DNA of 64,000 nt from Tetragonia tetragonoides (Eukaryota > Streptophyta > Magnoliopsida > Caryophyllales > Aizoaceae). Each line of letters begins with the position of its first letter. Within the stretch, counting starts at the first letter, position 1. Below are positions 42,706 to 58,564 of the stretch, one piece after another. The DNA lies in the NCBI GenBank assembly GCA_038025085.1, contig CM076147.1, positions 5,809,501 through 5,873,500 of the forward strand, read 5' to 3'. The notes below the pieces were generated by a model. That model made no database searches, was not told where the DNA came from, and saw nothing but the letters and a program-made list of their open reading frames with translations. The translations under genes were made by a program, and so were the position numbers.

Positions 42706-43483
42706 TATATACCACAAACTATATGTATGCACTTTATATCTTTGGAGTCCTTTACTTTAATAAAAGCAAGATTTATCATATATACCATATGTCCTTGCAA
42801 TTAAATTATCTTTGAGTGAAGATTAAATTTCGACAAGTCATAAGTATATTGCGTAAACGCAGAAAATAGTGTATTGGAGAGGATCTTAATCCGTACATAA
42901 AAAACCTAAATTTTCATGAAATATGTAACACTTTTTCCGCAATCACAGAGAGCTAAAGCCTATTTTGATGCCTAGTTTCAGTAAGGATTCTTTCTTCCAC
43001 TTTTTGTGCAATCTTCTTTTCCACTCCCTTATACGCTTAATCATAGGATTTTAAATTTAATTTATTCTGTATTAAATACGAATGCATGACAAAATCACGA
43101 ACGGTCAACAAGTGATTGCGGAGAACAAAGTGAATGAGTGATACATACATAGAAGGGGACAAATATTTATCTTTCAACAAATTACTAATTGTTACTTCTA
43201 AACCAAATTAGAAGAGTGGTACGAGACCATGAGTAATGCAACAGTGCGACATAGATAATGGAAGAAAATGTGTGACAAAACGATGCATAGAATGCGAAAT
43301 ACAGCCGCGCAGAATGGATTGTAACATGAAACCGACAAAAAGAACAGAACCTAAGTAGCAATAAATTTACACACATGCATATATGATTTATTATAATATA
43401 TATAAAATAGAAAGTAAAAAAACATGATGTTTGAATATATGCTACTAAAGTGTACACACAACATGCATATGCACATTTTATAG

Positions 43484-43768
43484 CTGAGGCTCCGTTTGAT
43501 TTACTTGGATAAAACTGATCTGAACTGAACTGAACTGAATTGATTTTTTAAACTTGACCGTTAACCATTTAAAATTAGTCGAACCATAGTCAATATTGGA
43601 CTCATTTGAAAGTGTGCTTCGAGATCTTTCCGATGACATAATTATCATCATGAAATTATTTCGGAATAAAATGTTATATGGGTGATAAAGTTACACATGA
43701 ACTGAACTGAACTGGACTGAACTGAACTGAATTTAAGTAAAATTAAGGTGAATCAAACAGAGCCTCAG
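43484..43768. mobile_element. MITE in triplication copy 3
   Basis: Same ends and place as in copies 1 and 2. Its right end is about 200 bases upstream of the transporter start codon. Confidence 0.75.
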
Positions 43769-44159
43769 TATATACCACAAACTATATGTATGCACTTTAT
43801 ATCTTTGGAGTCCTTTACTTTAATAAAAGCAAGATTTATCATATATACCACATGTCCTTGCAGTTAAATTATCTTTGAGTGAAGTGCACATCACTACCTC
43901 TCTATCTTTTGCTCCCAAAGAAACAGGGAGAGAGAAACGGAGAGAATAGAGAGAGAGAGAGTAGACATGAATTCAGAAACAAACGACGGAAGGCTAAGCC
44001 ACCTGTTTATGACAGTATTTCTTTACAACTTCTCAGTGTTTATGGTATCCCGGCAATTACCGATGTGACCATGTCAGCATTGTGTCCTGGCCAGGATGAG
44101 TGCTCCCTTGCCATTTATCTCACCGGATTTCAACATGCGGTACATAATTTCTCACTTGC

Positions 44160-44290
44160 TTAAGTCCATTTATCTTTACATGCATCGGAAACAACCTCTC
44201 TGCTGAGTAACTAGTCAGAGGTAAGATTATGCACATGAGGACCTTCTCAAACCCCGTTACTCTTGTAGTCACTCTCGTAGTGTGATTTGC
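44160..44290 (+). mobile_element. Au-SINE-like fragment in transporter intron 1
   Basis: GGAAACAACCTCTCTGCTGA, then CAGAGGTAAGATTATGCACA and CAAACCCCG follow the order and wording of the 3' half of plant Au-type SINEs (GGAACAGCCTCTCT...GGTAAGGTCTGCGTACA...GACCCC). Diverged and partial. Confidence 0.5.
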
Positions 44291-45433
44291 GCTATTAATG
44301 TAACTAATTATAAAACAAAGTTTATCTACATTATTGGTATTGATAGGTTTAAACTTATAGTACTTCAAAAGCTTGAAAACTATGTTCCTATATTTCCTCT
44401 GTTTTAATTTTGATCTGTTCAATTGTTATAGAAACCGAGAAATTGCTTGTATGCAAATGTAATCCTACATTCGTACTACACTCTAATCCATTGTATCCTC
44501 GTAATTATGAAATAAGAGAGAGAAAAAGTTCAACACTCACTTTAATTAATTGCATTAGAATAAAAATAACTCTTTACAACCTAGAGAAAAACATACATAA
44601 TATAGATCTTCTAGATCATGTGACGTCGAGGAACAAAGGTTACTACCATAGATATATACTACGTACATTAATTATTATAGTGTACCATCCTAGCGATCAA
44701 TATACATTGTACTATATATAACTGTATTAGAGTATTAGTTTTCTACATCCGCCACTAATTTGAAGGTGCAATCACATCCTAATGTATGCAGATTACAGGG
44801 GTAGGAACACTGGTGATGATGCCTCTTATAGGCAATCTATCCGACTTGTATGGAAGGAAGGCTTTGCTAACTATCCCTATGAGTCTCACCATCATTCCTT
44901 TAGGTATGGTTGCTCCTTTTTTTATGAAGTTTATGAGCCATATATATATATATATATACACATTATTGGTGGTAGGGTTGATCACTAATTGTTTTCTAGT
45001 ACTCGTACCAAGTACTAGTACGATAAGGAGTATGATTTTTGTCTTCCTCCACTAATGTCATTTTAACTTTATTTACAGGGATTTTGGCATACAAGAGGAC
45101 GGAAACTTTGTTCTATGCATACTACGTCTTCAAAACTCTCACTAACATGGTTTGTGAAGGAAGCGTCAATTGTCTTGCCCTTGCTTATGTAGTAAGTAGT
45201 ATTGTTTTTTTGTTTTTTTGGTTATTTTAATTTTGTAAGATGGCCCCAATTTGAGTATCCACCCAAGCCCATCTTAGACCGGGTCAATAGTTGAAGTAGC
45301 CCATACCCAGACTTCCTCCGCCATTATCAAATCCTTTACAAAAACTTGTGTAGACTTAGTCCACGATTGGATATCCAACTTGAATTTCCCTCAAAACACA
45401 ACACACATAAATAATACCAACTATTAATACATA

Positions 45434-45720
45434 GGCTATGTTTGGCAAAATTAGCTGTAGCTTTAGTTGTTAAATGTAAATTAAGGAAAGAAATTAGTAG
45501 AAAACCGCTAAAAATTGCTACAAAATGCTAATATACTAGCAGTAGCTGTAGCTGCAGGTAAAAGCTTATGGGGGTAGCTTTCACAATTTTAGCTGTAGTT
45601 GTATCTTCAAATTGAAAATCTAATAGCAAGCAGTTTGAAAGCAGAGAGTAAAAAAATACTAGCTGCAAGTTTCAAGTTATAACTTTTATTGAAAAACTAC
45701 TTGTTCGTGCTAAACATACC
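45434..45720. mobile_element. MITE in transporter intron 3, 287 bp
   Basis: Ends GGCTATGTTTGGCA and (complement) GGTATGTTTAGCA. CATA borders both sides. The interior has repeated TAGCTGTAGCT words. Class uncertain (hAT- or Harbinger-like). Confidence 0.6.
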
Positions 45721-45722
45721 CA

Positions 45723-46440
45723 TAACTAGAGATGGCTATGAGTCGGTCCGACACACTAAATAGCATGACCTAGTTTGATTTTAGCGAGAAATGACACGAG
45801 CCACAACTTCACTATGACATGTCACGAACTAATGAGTCATGTATGCATAGGTTGGATTTTGGAAAAAAAAAAAAACTGAAAAACTCATTGTCTAGGCATG
45901 AGCATGACATGACACCACACGAGACGACCACATAAAAAGAATAATAAAACGTGAAAAAATTGAAAAATAGCCTTGAATAGTAGGGGTGAGCGCAACCGGG
46001 TACCCACCGGTTATTGCACTACCTTTAATTGGAATTGGAAATTGGAATCGGAATTTGTTGCACTGATTCCTAAATCTTAGGAATTGGAATTGGATCCACC
46101 GGGTACCCACCTGTTCCTAGGTACCTAAGTTCACATTAATTCCAAATTTTATTATTTTTTAAATCAAATAAATATACAATATATTTTACTAATAAAAATC
46201 ATCAAATATTATATTACACTAACAAATATTAATTTCTAAAAATACCGCAAACATAAAATCAAATACTAAAATCAAGATACTTAACATTGTAAATCAAAAA
46301 TTAAATAACGTATACAAATATTTAATTACTAATATTACAAATATAATCATTAAAACAATAAAATTACAAACACAATTCTTTAAACCACTAATCTTACTAT
46401 AAAATCACCATCTTTTTAATTCATTCGTATTCATATTCAT
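45723..46440. other. Rest of transporter intron 3
   Basis: Contains GGGTACCCACCGGTT and its inverse around 46000-46110 with GGAATTGGAATTGG runs, then about 300 bases of AT-rich sequence. No coding signal. Confidence 0.4.
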
Positions 46441-47200
46441 ATTCATAATGATATTAACATGAAATGCAGGCAGACCAAGTAGCGGAAAATCAAAGAGCAA
46501 CAGTGTTCGGAGTGTTATCAGGAATCAGCTCTTGTGCCTTCGTTTGTGGAAACCTCTCCACTTGTTTTCTCTCCACATCTTCCACATTCCAGGTTCGCAA
46601 TTTCCCCCCATTTTTTTAAAATTCTGGTTTCCATAAATTTGCAAAAAAACCCAAAATTCAATTTATTGAATGATTGATTTATTTTTGTTGATGGGTTAGG
46701 TTGCTACAGCAATGGCTGTGGTGGCAACACTATACATGAGGGTTTTCTTGCCAGAATCAATAAAGGAGGAAAATCTCTCTCTTCAGGCTAAATTAATCCA
46801 ACAAGAAAAAGAAGAAGAAGAAAATGAAGTATTGAATGGGGATTGTTTTGGGAAAAAAGAGTTGTTTAAAGGGATGCCTTCTTTGTCAGATATGATTTCC
46901 TTGGTCAAGATTAGGTATGTTTCAATTAAGTATTGAGTTTAGCATTTGTTTATTTAAATTTCTTTATCGGGATCATAGATAACGTGGTGCTCTTAAAAAC
47001 AAAATATGTAATGATTGTGGTTGTTTATTTTTGATATTCAGCCCAACATTTTCACAAGCAGCTGTTGTTGCATTCTTTGCCTCCCTTGGAGAAGGAGGCC
47101 TTCATACGGCGTTGATGGTATATGTTCTTTTCTGGTATCATTTTGTTACACTAAGACCATGAGATTGATTGGTTGCATTATTTTCAGATGTTGATAATTG

Positions 47201-47396
47201 CTATGTTGCTCGGACACGGCTAAGTGTCAGAGTGTCGAGTACCCATAATTCCCATACCCATGTTGGACTCGGCCATTTTATGAAAATTCTGCAAGTTTTT
47301 CGCTGAAAATGGAGTGTCCAGTGTCCATAACCATGTCGGAGGGCCGAGTACCCGACACGGGTACTTGAGGAGAAATGAATAGTCCGAGCAACATAG
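47201..47396. mobile_element. Palindromic MITE-like element in transporter intron 6
   Basis: Starts CTATGTTGCTCGGAC and ends with its complement GTCCGAGCAACATAG (last base aside). The interior has GTGTCGAGTACCCAT and GAGTACCCGACACGGG. CTATGTTGCTCGGAC-ended short repeats occur in many plant genomes. Confidence 0.7.
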
Positions 47397-49719
47397 GATA
47401 ATTACGGAATGTAGTTTCTGTTTTTTCATGATTTGAGCTTGCAATGTTGTCAGTTGTTCACTTGAAGTTGTGGTATGACCCTAGGCAAAGTGATTGAAAT
47501 GGTTGAGCATCCTGCAACTGTTCCATAGTTTATGGAAATTGCATAATTTGAAGTGGTAGCGTTTACTCTAACATATGGTAATCTGATTGACATTGGCTAT
47601 GTAGCGCTACTTATTCTCTATTCGTCAATGTACATTTTTGATATGTCATAGGTTACTGTGACCCTGGCATTCATTATGTAGTATATGCATTAAGCCTGTG
47701 TTAGATGCAATTCCAATGCAGCATAGATTAAAGGGTGAAATGACATTTTGAGACCAAAGAAGGTTAAAATTCTGCTCATTTGTGACTACTCTGTAAGTGT
47801 GAAATGTATGTCCATGTCCTAGTTTGGGTCGTCACAATAAAGTAGCAAAACTTTTGTTCTCAATTTTCTCACCCTTCCCCGTTGAATATTATGTTCTGCT
47901 CTCAAGGCTGTTTCTTGAACGTTGTTCCATTTGAAGTGAGACATTAACTGTGGACTTGAGGGGTGTTCTTGAATCACAATATAATTTTTGCATGCTATCC
48001 TTCCTTCTAATGGAAGGCCTTTTCTTAAATTTAACATCATCTAGAGGTGAGTTATCTCATTTGGGGGTCAGTACAGCCTTATTGAACAACATAACACCTG
48101 AAATGTTTTGCAATCCCTTTTGGCGTGTATATCAACTGTCTATTATGCATTTGAAAAAGAAAATCAGATCTCTTGATTGCCTGGTGTGCTTTCTCTTCTT
48201 ATTTGCAGTATTACTTGAAGGCTCGTTTCCACTTTAACAAAAACCAGTTTGCTGATTTAATGGTGATTGCGGGAATTGCAGGTACCGCGTCACAGGTTGG
48301 TCTTCCTATATTGTATTCATTTCATCACATCTGCCTGTAAATCTTGTCATTCTATGTTTCCAACATCTTCAAAGATAACTGAAATGTAAATCTGATCCTG
48401 CAGCTACTTCTTATGCCCCTGCTTATTGCTACTGTTGGTGAAGAGAAGTTGCTCTCAGTAGGACTATTTTTTGGTTGCGCACATGTAAGCGTTTAATTAT
48501 CCTCTGACTCTGCAAAGATGTACCCATGAAATTAAAAGCTTATTCCTGTTTTTTGGATGCCTTCGCGCAGATGTTCCTTTACAGCATTGCCTGGTCTTCT
48601 TGGGTAATTGCCCCTGCATCTTAACAAGCTGTACCACGTGCTTTAACATTTGCTTAGTATCATACGTTACTTTCCGCACTTAGCGCCATTCAAATTTTTT
48701 TGTTAGTTATGTGTCCAGTCTTTCCTGCAAATGCTGGCATGTCATTTAACATTTTGACTCGACAGGTTCCCTATGTTGCTGCTATGTTCTCCATCTTGAT
48801 TGTTTTCTCACAGCCATGTGTAAGTTAGATGCCTTCTTCTGATTGGCTTGGAGGTTTAGATACATACCCCTTATTTCCCTGTCTTGCCTGTAGTTACGGA
48901 GCATTGCATCAAACAAGTTGGACCAAGTGAGCAGGTATTTTTCTAAAAAAATTGGACAAATACAACAGGATTAGCCATCTGTATTTTTAATTATTGATCA
49001 ATGTCTTGTTTGCTGAATGATATGAAGTGTCCTTGGACTGTAATATGCTCTTCTCTTTTGCTTCCAGGGAAAAGCTCAAGGGTGCGTTTCCGGCATATGT
49101 TCTTTAGCAAATGTAGTTTCTCCACTGACTTTCACTCCACTTACAGGTGAGCGAAACTTGACAATGGGATTTTCCTTTTAATCTGTTTTATACGGAAACT
49201 AATGACTTGATCCTATTTCAGCTTTATTTTTATCTGAAGGCACACCATTTTCTTTCCCTGGTTTCAGTATTTTGTGCGTTGGATTTGTCTCGGTAAGTGT
49301 TTTTCTACATGAATGAGTATTTTGCTTTTGCAAATGAGTTCCTTTGCCGTCCTTAACGCATTTGTACAATAATTGCTGCCTTCCTGCACAAATTGATAAA
49401 ATCCGATGACTGCAACGTCTTCTATATGTATAAGTTCTTTATAACAATGAACAGCCAACTACTTATCTTACTGTTGCCCAAACCTGACCACATGGATACA
49501 GGAGGGCCATCCAATTGGTCCACCTTTATATTCTCTTAGCTTATGGTTCCAGTTAGTTGGTATTTAGCAAAGATGAAAAGCTTGCTATTCATCAGGCTAC
49601 AATGGACTAAACATCTTATTCTCACCTGATTCTTATATGTCATGACTTAGCAGTTCAGTAATTGCTTTTCTGATCTGAATTCTCACAAAATAGCTTCACT
49701 GCAAGATTGTGAATACAAC

Positions 49720-50700
49720 AAGAGCCTCTCCAGAGCTGTTTCTAAGTATCCCTCCACACCCTGATGGGCCTAGTTTCCTAATGATGAACCATCCAGGTTA
49801 AATTTGAATCATCGAGGTTAAATTTGAACCATCCTGCAAGAGGTGCACACCAAGTGGAGTCTGTTTTGTCTCAACCCCATCCTGGATTCTGGCCAGAATT
49901 CCTGTTCTTAACTGCATTAGCACCTGTTGTTCCCAGTCACATTTTATCGTCTTCAAGTCCCTAGTGGCACCGAAGACTATGGAGCTGAACCTAATCCAAT
50001 TAGGAGCTGGGTTGAGTATGTGAAAACATAAGAGCTTTTCTAGCAATCCTCAAGGTCCAAATGCATGCAGAAAAACCATGAGCCAGCTTTGAGTATAAAC
50101 AGAGCCTTGACAAAAACCTTCCCATTGAAGAAGAAGCTCTATTATTGTTTTTGGTAGCACCGCAGACACCCCCCACCATTGAAAGATCCCCTGCCATAAT
50201 TTCTGAGCTACAGGACAGGTAAGTAAAAGATAATCCACATCTCCCTCTTCTGGATAACAGAATCCACATCTACATTCATTATCGTCAAAAGGAACACCCC
50301 TATGTCTCAGATTGCATAGTAGCAATTCAGTTTTGGACAGCTTGCCATCCAAAACTTGAGTCTTCAAAGGAAAGTTTTGCCTTCCATATTATACTCGCAA
50401 AATTACAAGTGGGTTGATCATTTTTTTTCCACTGAGTATATTATGAATGTACTGACAAGTTATCTTGAGGGTCAACTCTGAAAACTAGCTTGTTATCTTT
50501 CTCTGTACATAGTATCACTTTGCAGCAGGCAAAGAATTTGCAAGTGTTCCTCTTCCCATGACCTCAACTGTCTCCTAAGATAAATTTTGATGTCCCATTG
50601 CCATTGAGAATCCTCCCATGAGCCCATATTAGAAAATGAGTGCAAATGTAGAGAATACAGTGTAGCAAAAGTAGAGGCTAGATCATCACCTAGCAAATGG
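49720..50700 (-). mobile_element. LINE 3' fragment in the last transporter intron
   Basis: The minus-strand frame 50367-50050 is the zinc-binding domain that follows RT in plant LINEs: LLLCNLRHRGVPFDD, CRCGFCYPEEGDVDYLLLTC (CxxC...H/D...C pattern), AQKLWQGIFQWWGV. Farther on (about 49860-49780) GWFKFNL matches the start of the RNase H-like domain, with a 20-bp duplication there. It is opposite in sense to the host gene and adds about 1 kb to a 2-kb intron. Confidence 0.75.
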
Positions 50701-51408
50701 GAAGCACTAGAACCAAGGTTTATCAGGATTTAGTTTATCCTGCCTGGTTGTTTGATAAGACTTGTTCGACCTGGTTGTTTGATACTTGCATTATCTGATC
50801 TGCAGCTAGCTCAGAGGCATCGTTTAATGTTAATGCTTATCTTAAGCTTAGGCGAATTGTTGTTAAGTACTATGAGGTACAATTTTTCTCAATTGATAGG
50901 GTAAAGCATCAGGAGTAGTTTCTCTAGTCCAGTAGTTACTGACATAATGAAGGCAGCAGGGAAGTTTCACGATTGCTTTCTTTGAGTGGCTTGTTGTACA
51001 TATCTAAAGTAATAGAGTAGAAGGTTCGATGTCTTATTGGATAACCCCTATGTCAGTAACGTAGTGATAATGTTGTAAATCTGAACACCATTTAGACTGT
51101 TCTTAGTAGGTCTTTGCCTTATATTTTTATTTATTAGTTGAAACCTTTTCTTTTCCAACTAAAGTAATCCAAAATCCACACTAATCCAAGGTAGAAACCC
51201 TCAAAACCATGGTTTCCAAAACAAAGGTAGTCTAAGTGTACACTTTGCATCCTATCTAGTTTTCCTTGTCTCCTATATAAGATAAGCAACACCTTAATGA
51301 CATTGCATTCATTGTGTGTAGATGATAGCGTTCTTCCAGAGCCTTCTGATACGAGCAGCACCATCCATGTCAGGTTACGGAACTAGCAAGTGCACTTTTG
51401 TGGCATAG

Positions 51409-53570
51409 GTTTAAGGTACTCTGTTGAAGCTTGAATCAATGTCCTTCAGTATCTGCTCTGGAAGCTTTTCCCCTCCAGCTCTATGTACATACCTACATAT
51501 CCTTCCTGTATATCCACATCAAACAGGGGTTGTGACTTCGGTAGTGGGAAGCATCTCAGAGTGACATTAATATTCATAAAGCTACGCAGTAGGTCTGATC
51601 TTGTTAAGCCATGCAAGTGCAATTGATGCTTATGCTCCCACTCGATGTTCTGGTTGAATACTCAATGCCTGGGGAATTACTTTCTTTATTATTATTTTTC
51701 TATAATTTACCTTTTTTAAAGAGAGGGTGGGATGGGACTCCATGTAAGATTATATGTAAATATAGCATCCTGTTGTAGTATGTGAGTCCATCAGCCTCCT
51801 GTTTTTAGTGTTCGACTCAAAATGATGACATTGTTTCAATATGGTATATGGAAGATAATTGTGTGCTGTGCCATCCTAGCTACAGTGATTAGCTGGTAGG
51901 AGAGGCAGGTTTGAGGTTTCGGTATCAATCATTTAACCTGAGACTACAGCTATCTTTACCTGAATTGGTACATGACGAATTTTCTCATCATCCAAGAGTC
52001 CAGTCCATAATTATACAGGAACTATATCACTGACTACTTATTAATCTGGTCTAACTAGTGTAATCTGTTCTAAATAGTGTTTGATGCCACCCTTTGCATT
52101 GGAAAATCTTTGTTGGAAACTGGAATGAATCCTCACTAGTAAGTTTGTCCCTCCGAAAGACGCATATGAGTGGTCAGTGGTTACTTATATACATAGGGAA
52201 AATATGCGCAGCTACAACAAACATATACATGAGGGGTACATAAGACGTACAAATGAATACATAAGAAATGTTTTCCAAAGACTTCCCAGCAGATTTAGCG
52301 TGAGGTGCACGAACGTTGTGGTTGGACCTGACATCCTTGCATAGCCGTTCTGGAAGTCCCATCGCAAAGATGTGAGCACTCTGGTACGTAGAAGAACATG
52401 TAAGACGCGTATAAGGCCAGAGCTACCTTTTGCATAGAAAGTGAATATCGGTCTCAATGTTCTATGTTGATTATATACAAAATCATTAGATAAGTAGGTA
52501 GGGCTAACAATTTCACAAGGTACTAGTGTGGTCATAGCTAAACTAATACACAACTGGAACAACAGAGAGCAAAGACACATATACACTCAGGCTTCAGTAA
52601 CATGTACACTAGGGGGAAAGAAGTTGAACACCGGCATCTGGGCAGCCACCTCAATTTGCACTGGAGCAAGCAACAAGATGTAGTGGCAGATAATAGTGAT
52701 GGGGCTCTTAGGATTTGGATTCAAGACCTCGGCCCTTATCGCACTGATACCTTTGATATAAACCAACCCACCCAAAACCATAAACTGATGGCTGAACACC
52801 CAATGTCTAATCTATGATGTTGTCATTATAATATCCATCTCTCAAGTAGTAATGCAAAAATGTAATCCGTTTTGTTTTTCATTAACCATTCTCAGTAACT
52901 TTAAGGATCCATCTGTGTGAAAATGAAATAAATCTGACATTAATTTGTGGAAGGAAGTCATAGAAGTTTCCTGATTTCCTCTGAATTGACTTGATGTCAA
53001 TGAAGCACTGAAAGAGTGAACTTATGTGGCTTCTTTTGCATAAGGAATAAACCCCATTTGTGGTCATAGTTTGTTGCTGCACTGGGAAAATTAAATTTTC
53101 CCTGGCTAACTTATTTAATATCCTTGATTAATTGTCTAGGATAGTTCGTGTAAAAATGTTGTATGTGGAAGTGATTAGGACAGTCAATTGAAAGATATAT
53201 TTGTGTCAGCCTGGTTTTTTTTTTCTTTTTTTTTTTTGTGTGTTTGTGTTGTTGTGATGGAACATGGTGTTGACCATTGTCTTTAATTAGTGAAAAGAGG
53301 TGGGATAAGGGTCAAATTGTGGACTCTAATCCTTGATTTTTTTCATGCACTTGCCTTCTTTTCCACTCTCCTTTTCTTTTATCTTTTTTTCTTTTCATGG
53401 TTTACTTGGGTGGTTAAAGATATGGGTATCTGCTTTTGCTTATAGTGCGCCAGTAGGTCTAGTGTGGGGCGGACCTATCCCATGAGGCGTGGGTGGGAGA
53501 GAGGGGAGAGAGAGATGGGAGGGGGAAATGTAAGAGGTTTGGACTTATACAAGTTTTTGTGAAAAACTAA
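51409..53570. other. Intergenic DNA after the transporter gene
   Basis: 51715-52160 is one copy of a duplicated segment (the other is near 58565). 53210-53240 is a T-run. 53455-53570 carries a GGACCTATCCCATGAGGCGT repeat also found at 24230. ORFs at 52174-52817 lack any signature. No gene. Confidence 0.45.
51715..52160 (+). repeat. Duplicated CRK-flanking segment, copy A
   Basis: Shares long blocks with 58565-59495, in order: GGACTCCATGTAAGATTAT, then AAGATAATTGTGTG, TCTTTACCTGAATTGGTA, CATCATCCAAGAGTCCAGTC, and finally GTTTGATGCCACCC with TCTTTGTTGGAAACT. Copy B is longer because of later insertions. Confidence 0.85.
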
Positions 53571-53574
53571 TCCT

Positions 53575-54230
53575 GCTTTGATTTCGTTCCTGTGATTGTG
53601 AAGAGGACAGAAACAGGATACTTTTGAGTTGTGAGTCTTGTGGCTGCTGTTTGCCTTCCTATGATTATGATTATTATCCTACTGGTCACGCAGTGTTAAC
53701 AATGTTTGGAAGAGAAGGAAGAAAGAAGGCACAAATGAAGGTATTTAAGGATTTAATCATGTAGTATTCATTTGGCTATTGAAATTAACATTTATAGTAG
53801 TTGATTTGAAGCCTGTATCTTGAATCATTGATTCTGGTTGTGTAGCCAAAAATAGTATAATTGATTCTGGTCAATACAGATCAAAGTCTATAAGCTCTTG
53901 TATCTGAATCTATAATGCTCGCCGACTGATGGTGACAATTCCTGAATGGAACTTACGTAACAGATCTTAAAATGGCAATTTCCAGGGTAGAATTGCAGGG
54001 TGCATAAAATTTGAATAGTACCAACTGAGGTTACAATAAACAGACTTATGATTAGATGTTTCAACTTTGAAGTTAGGAAGTCGCGAAAGACACTAACTCC
54101 CTGACCTTCCTGGAGGCTGGAAACTTGCTCTCATCTTTTGCTTGCTTATTTTCACTTTGTTTGGAAGACAGAGTTTTTCTAGTACGGCAAGCTTTTAGCA
54201 ACCCAAATGAAGGGGAAAGAAAGTTGGGAA
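53575..54230 (+). pseudogene. Relic of a third CRK gene (transmembrane exon and next intron)
   Basis: 53580-53740 parallels CRK exon 2 and its acceptor (CCTGTGATTGTG, then CCTTCCTATGATTATGATTA, AACAATGTTTGGAAGAGAAG, GATGAAGGTATTTAA-like end). 53830-54000 parallels the following intron (ATTGATTCTGGTCA, TAAGCTCTTGTATCTGAATC, GACAATTCCTGAATGGAACT). The acceptor AG and the frame are damaged, and no ectodomain or kinase exons accompany it. It shows that the CRK cluster once had at least one more member here. Confidence 0.65.
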
Positions 54231-54239
54231 AAAGGTTGT

Positions 54240-54693
54240 TATCAGTAGGATGCTTTTACAAAATGTTCTCATCAATAGGTCGCTAAATACCAACAAACAT
54301 GATAACCAATACTTTTGGGCCACGCCAGGGATATTTGTATCCAGAATGTTCTTAAAGAGATTGCAATATGTCAAAAGATGAACTGTTGCTAGTCAATCCA
54401 AGAAGTAAGTTCAGGTTTTCATGGGTCAACTCATTATGGTCTCTAATCTACATTAGTTTGCATTTTTGTTTCTTGATAATTCATTGTTTTTCATGTATAC
54501 CTTGTCTTAGTTGTCTTCTAAGTTCTTATAGTTTTCTCCTGATTTGACTGAAAACGAAAGTTTTCCGAAAATCTCCTTTTATTTATTCTTCTCTCATTCT
54601 CTTCCTTCTTTCTGTGAGGGATCAATCTGTAGGCGCAGCTTTAGAGCAAGTAGCGTTTATTGATTGTGTACTATATATAGTATACAAATATAA
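54240..54693. promoter_or_regulatory. Upstream region of the first CRK
   Basis: AT-rich. TACTATATATAG at 54669-54680 is TATA-like but only about 15 bases before the ATG, too close for a normal leader, so it is probably not the TATA box used. Confidence 0.3.
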
Positions 54694-58035
<3,342 letters not shown>

Positions 58036-58564
58036 AATGATTCCAAATTCTGCATTCTTGCTAGCTGGGTTATACTTATACATCACCTAGCTCTAAGTGT
58101 TGTGGTGAGATCTTTGTAATTTGTTGCAAGTGAAAAGAAGTATCCAAATTGTTTACGATAAGAAGGAACTATATTAGGTATGTTGTGTCTTTCTACTGCA
58201 TATTTGTAAAAAGTCTTTCTGTTAAATAAACTAAGTGAGCATACTTCCATTTCCACTAGACTACATTCTGTTCTCCTGTGTGATTAGTTGCTCTTTTTGA
58301 TTCTTATTTCCCGTAAAGCCATGCTTAAATACTATCAAGTTGGCGATCTTCTCTTGTACTATATGATCTAATGTTTTCTCGGTATGAATTATTTTTGTCA
58401 CTTGAATTCTCGAAATGCTTGGCCTGAGGTGTGATTACAAGGCAGTGGTGGTAGTGGTGGTCTTGTATTCTCAAAACTTGGCAGTCTTTGTTTCTTTTAA
58501 GTAACCAGCTTTCACAAACTCAAATATTGTCTGTGACATTGTCTTCAAATTCCTTATTTTTCTT
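58036..58564. other. 3' flank of the first CRK
   Basis: AT-rich, non-coding. Likely 3' UTR in the first 150-200 bases. No further gene. Confidence 0.4.

Larger units (their letters stand above)
40649..43884. repeat. 1.08-kb unit in three tandem copies
   Basis: Copies at 40649-41732, 41733-42822 and 42823-43884 all start TTAAATT(A/T)CGACAAGTCA and all contain GCGTAAACGCAGAAAATAGT-type sequence, a MITE and the tail TTGAGTGAAG. Copy 3 lacks about 11 bases near 43418. They differ at only scattered bases. Short Tyr/Phe/Ile-rich minus-strand ORFs occur in each copy but are not conserved in length, so they are not genes. The array ends 83 bases before the transporter start codon. Confidence 0.95.
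43967..51408 (+). pseudogene. Major-facilitator transporter, HIAT1/tetracycline-transporter-like, with two 1-base losses
   Basis: Fourteen exons, all with GT-AG sites: 43967-44139, 44792-44903, 45079-45191, 46470-46592, 46700-46914, 47042-47117, 48209-48295, 48404-48484, 48571-48603, 48766-48819, 48894-48934, 49068-49146, 49222-49292 and 51322-51408. Family wording is clear: LSHLFMTVFLYNFSVFMV, PAITDVTMSALCPGQDECSL, GTLVMMPLIGNLSDLYGRKA (the MFS loop 2-3 motif), MVCEGSVNCLALAYV, NVVSPLTFTPLT. Other family members are 12-helix membrane proteins; substrate unknown. Exon 1 lost one base near 44044 (FMV must shift frame to reach PAITDV), and exon 11 lost one near 48910. Exon lengths sum to 1345; 1347 would give 448 residues. 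All later phases agree. Introns hold a SINE, two MITEs and a LINE. Confidence 0.85.

Noticed and set aside
40769..43457. Repeated minus-strand ORFs (MYTLVAYIQTS...) in the triplicated unit
   Set aside because: Lengths differ between copies through small indels, the composition is AT-driven and there is no family match; the repeat explains their recurrence.
52174..52817. ORFs of 62-124 codons on both strands
   Set aside because: No family wording, mutually overlapping, in DNA flanked by repeats.
54669..54680. TATA-like box before the first CRK
   Set aside because: Only about 15 bases before the ATG, which would put the transcript start at or beyond the start codon.
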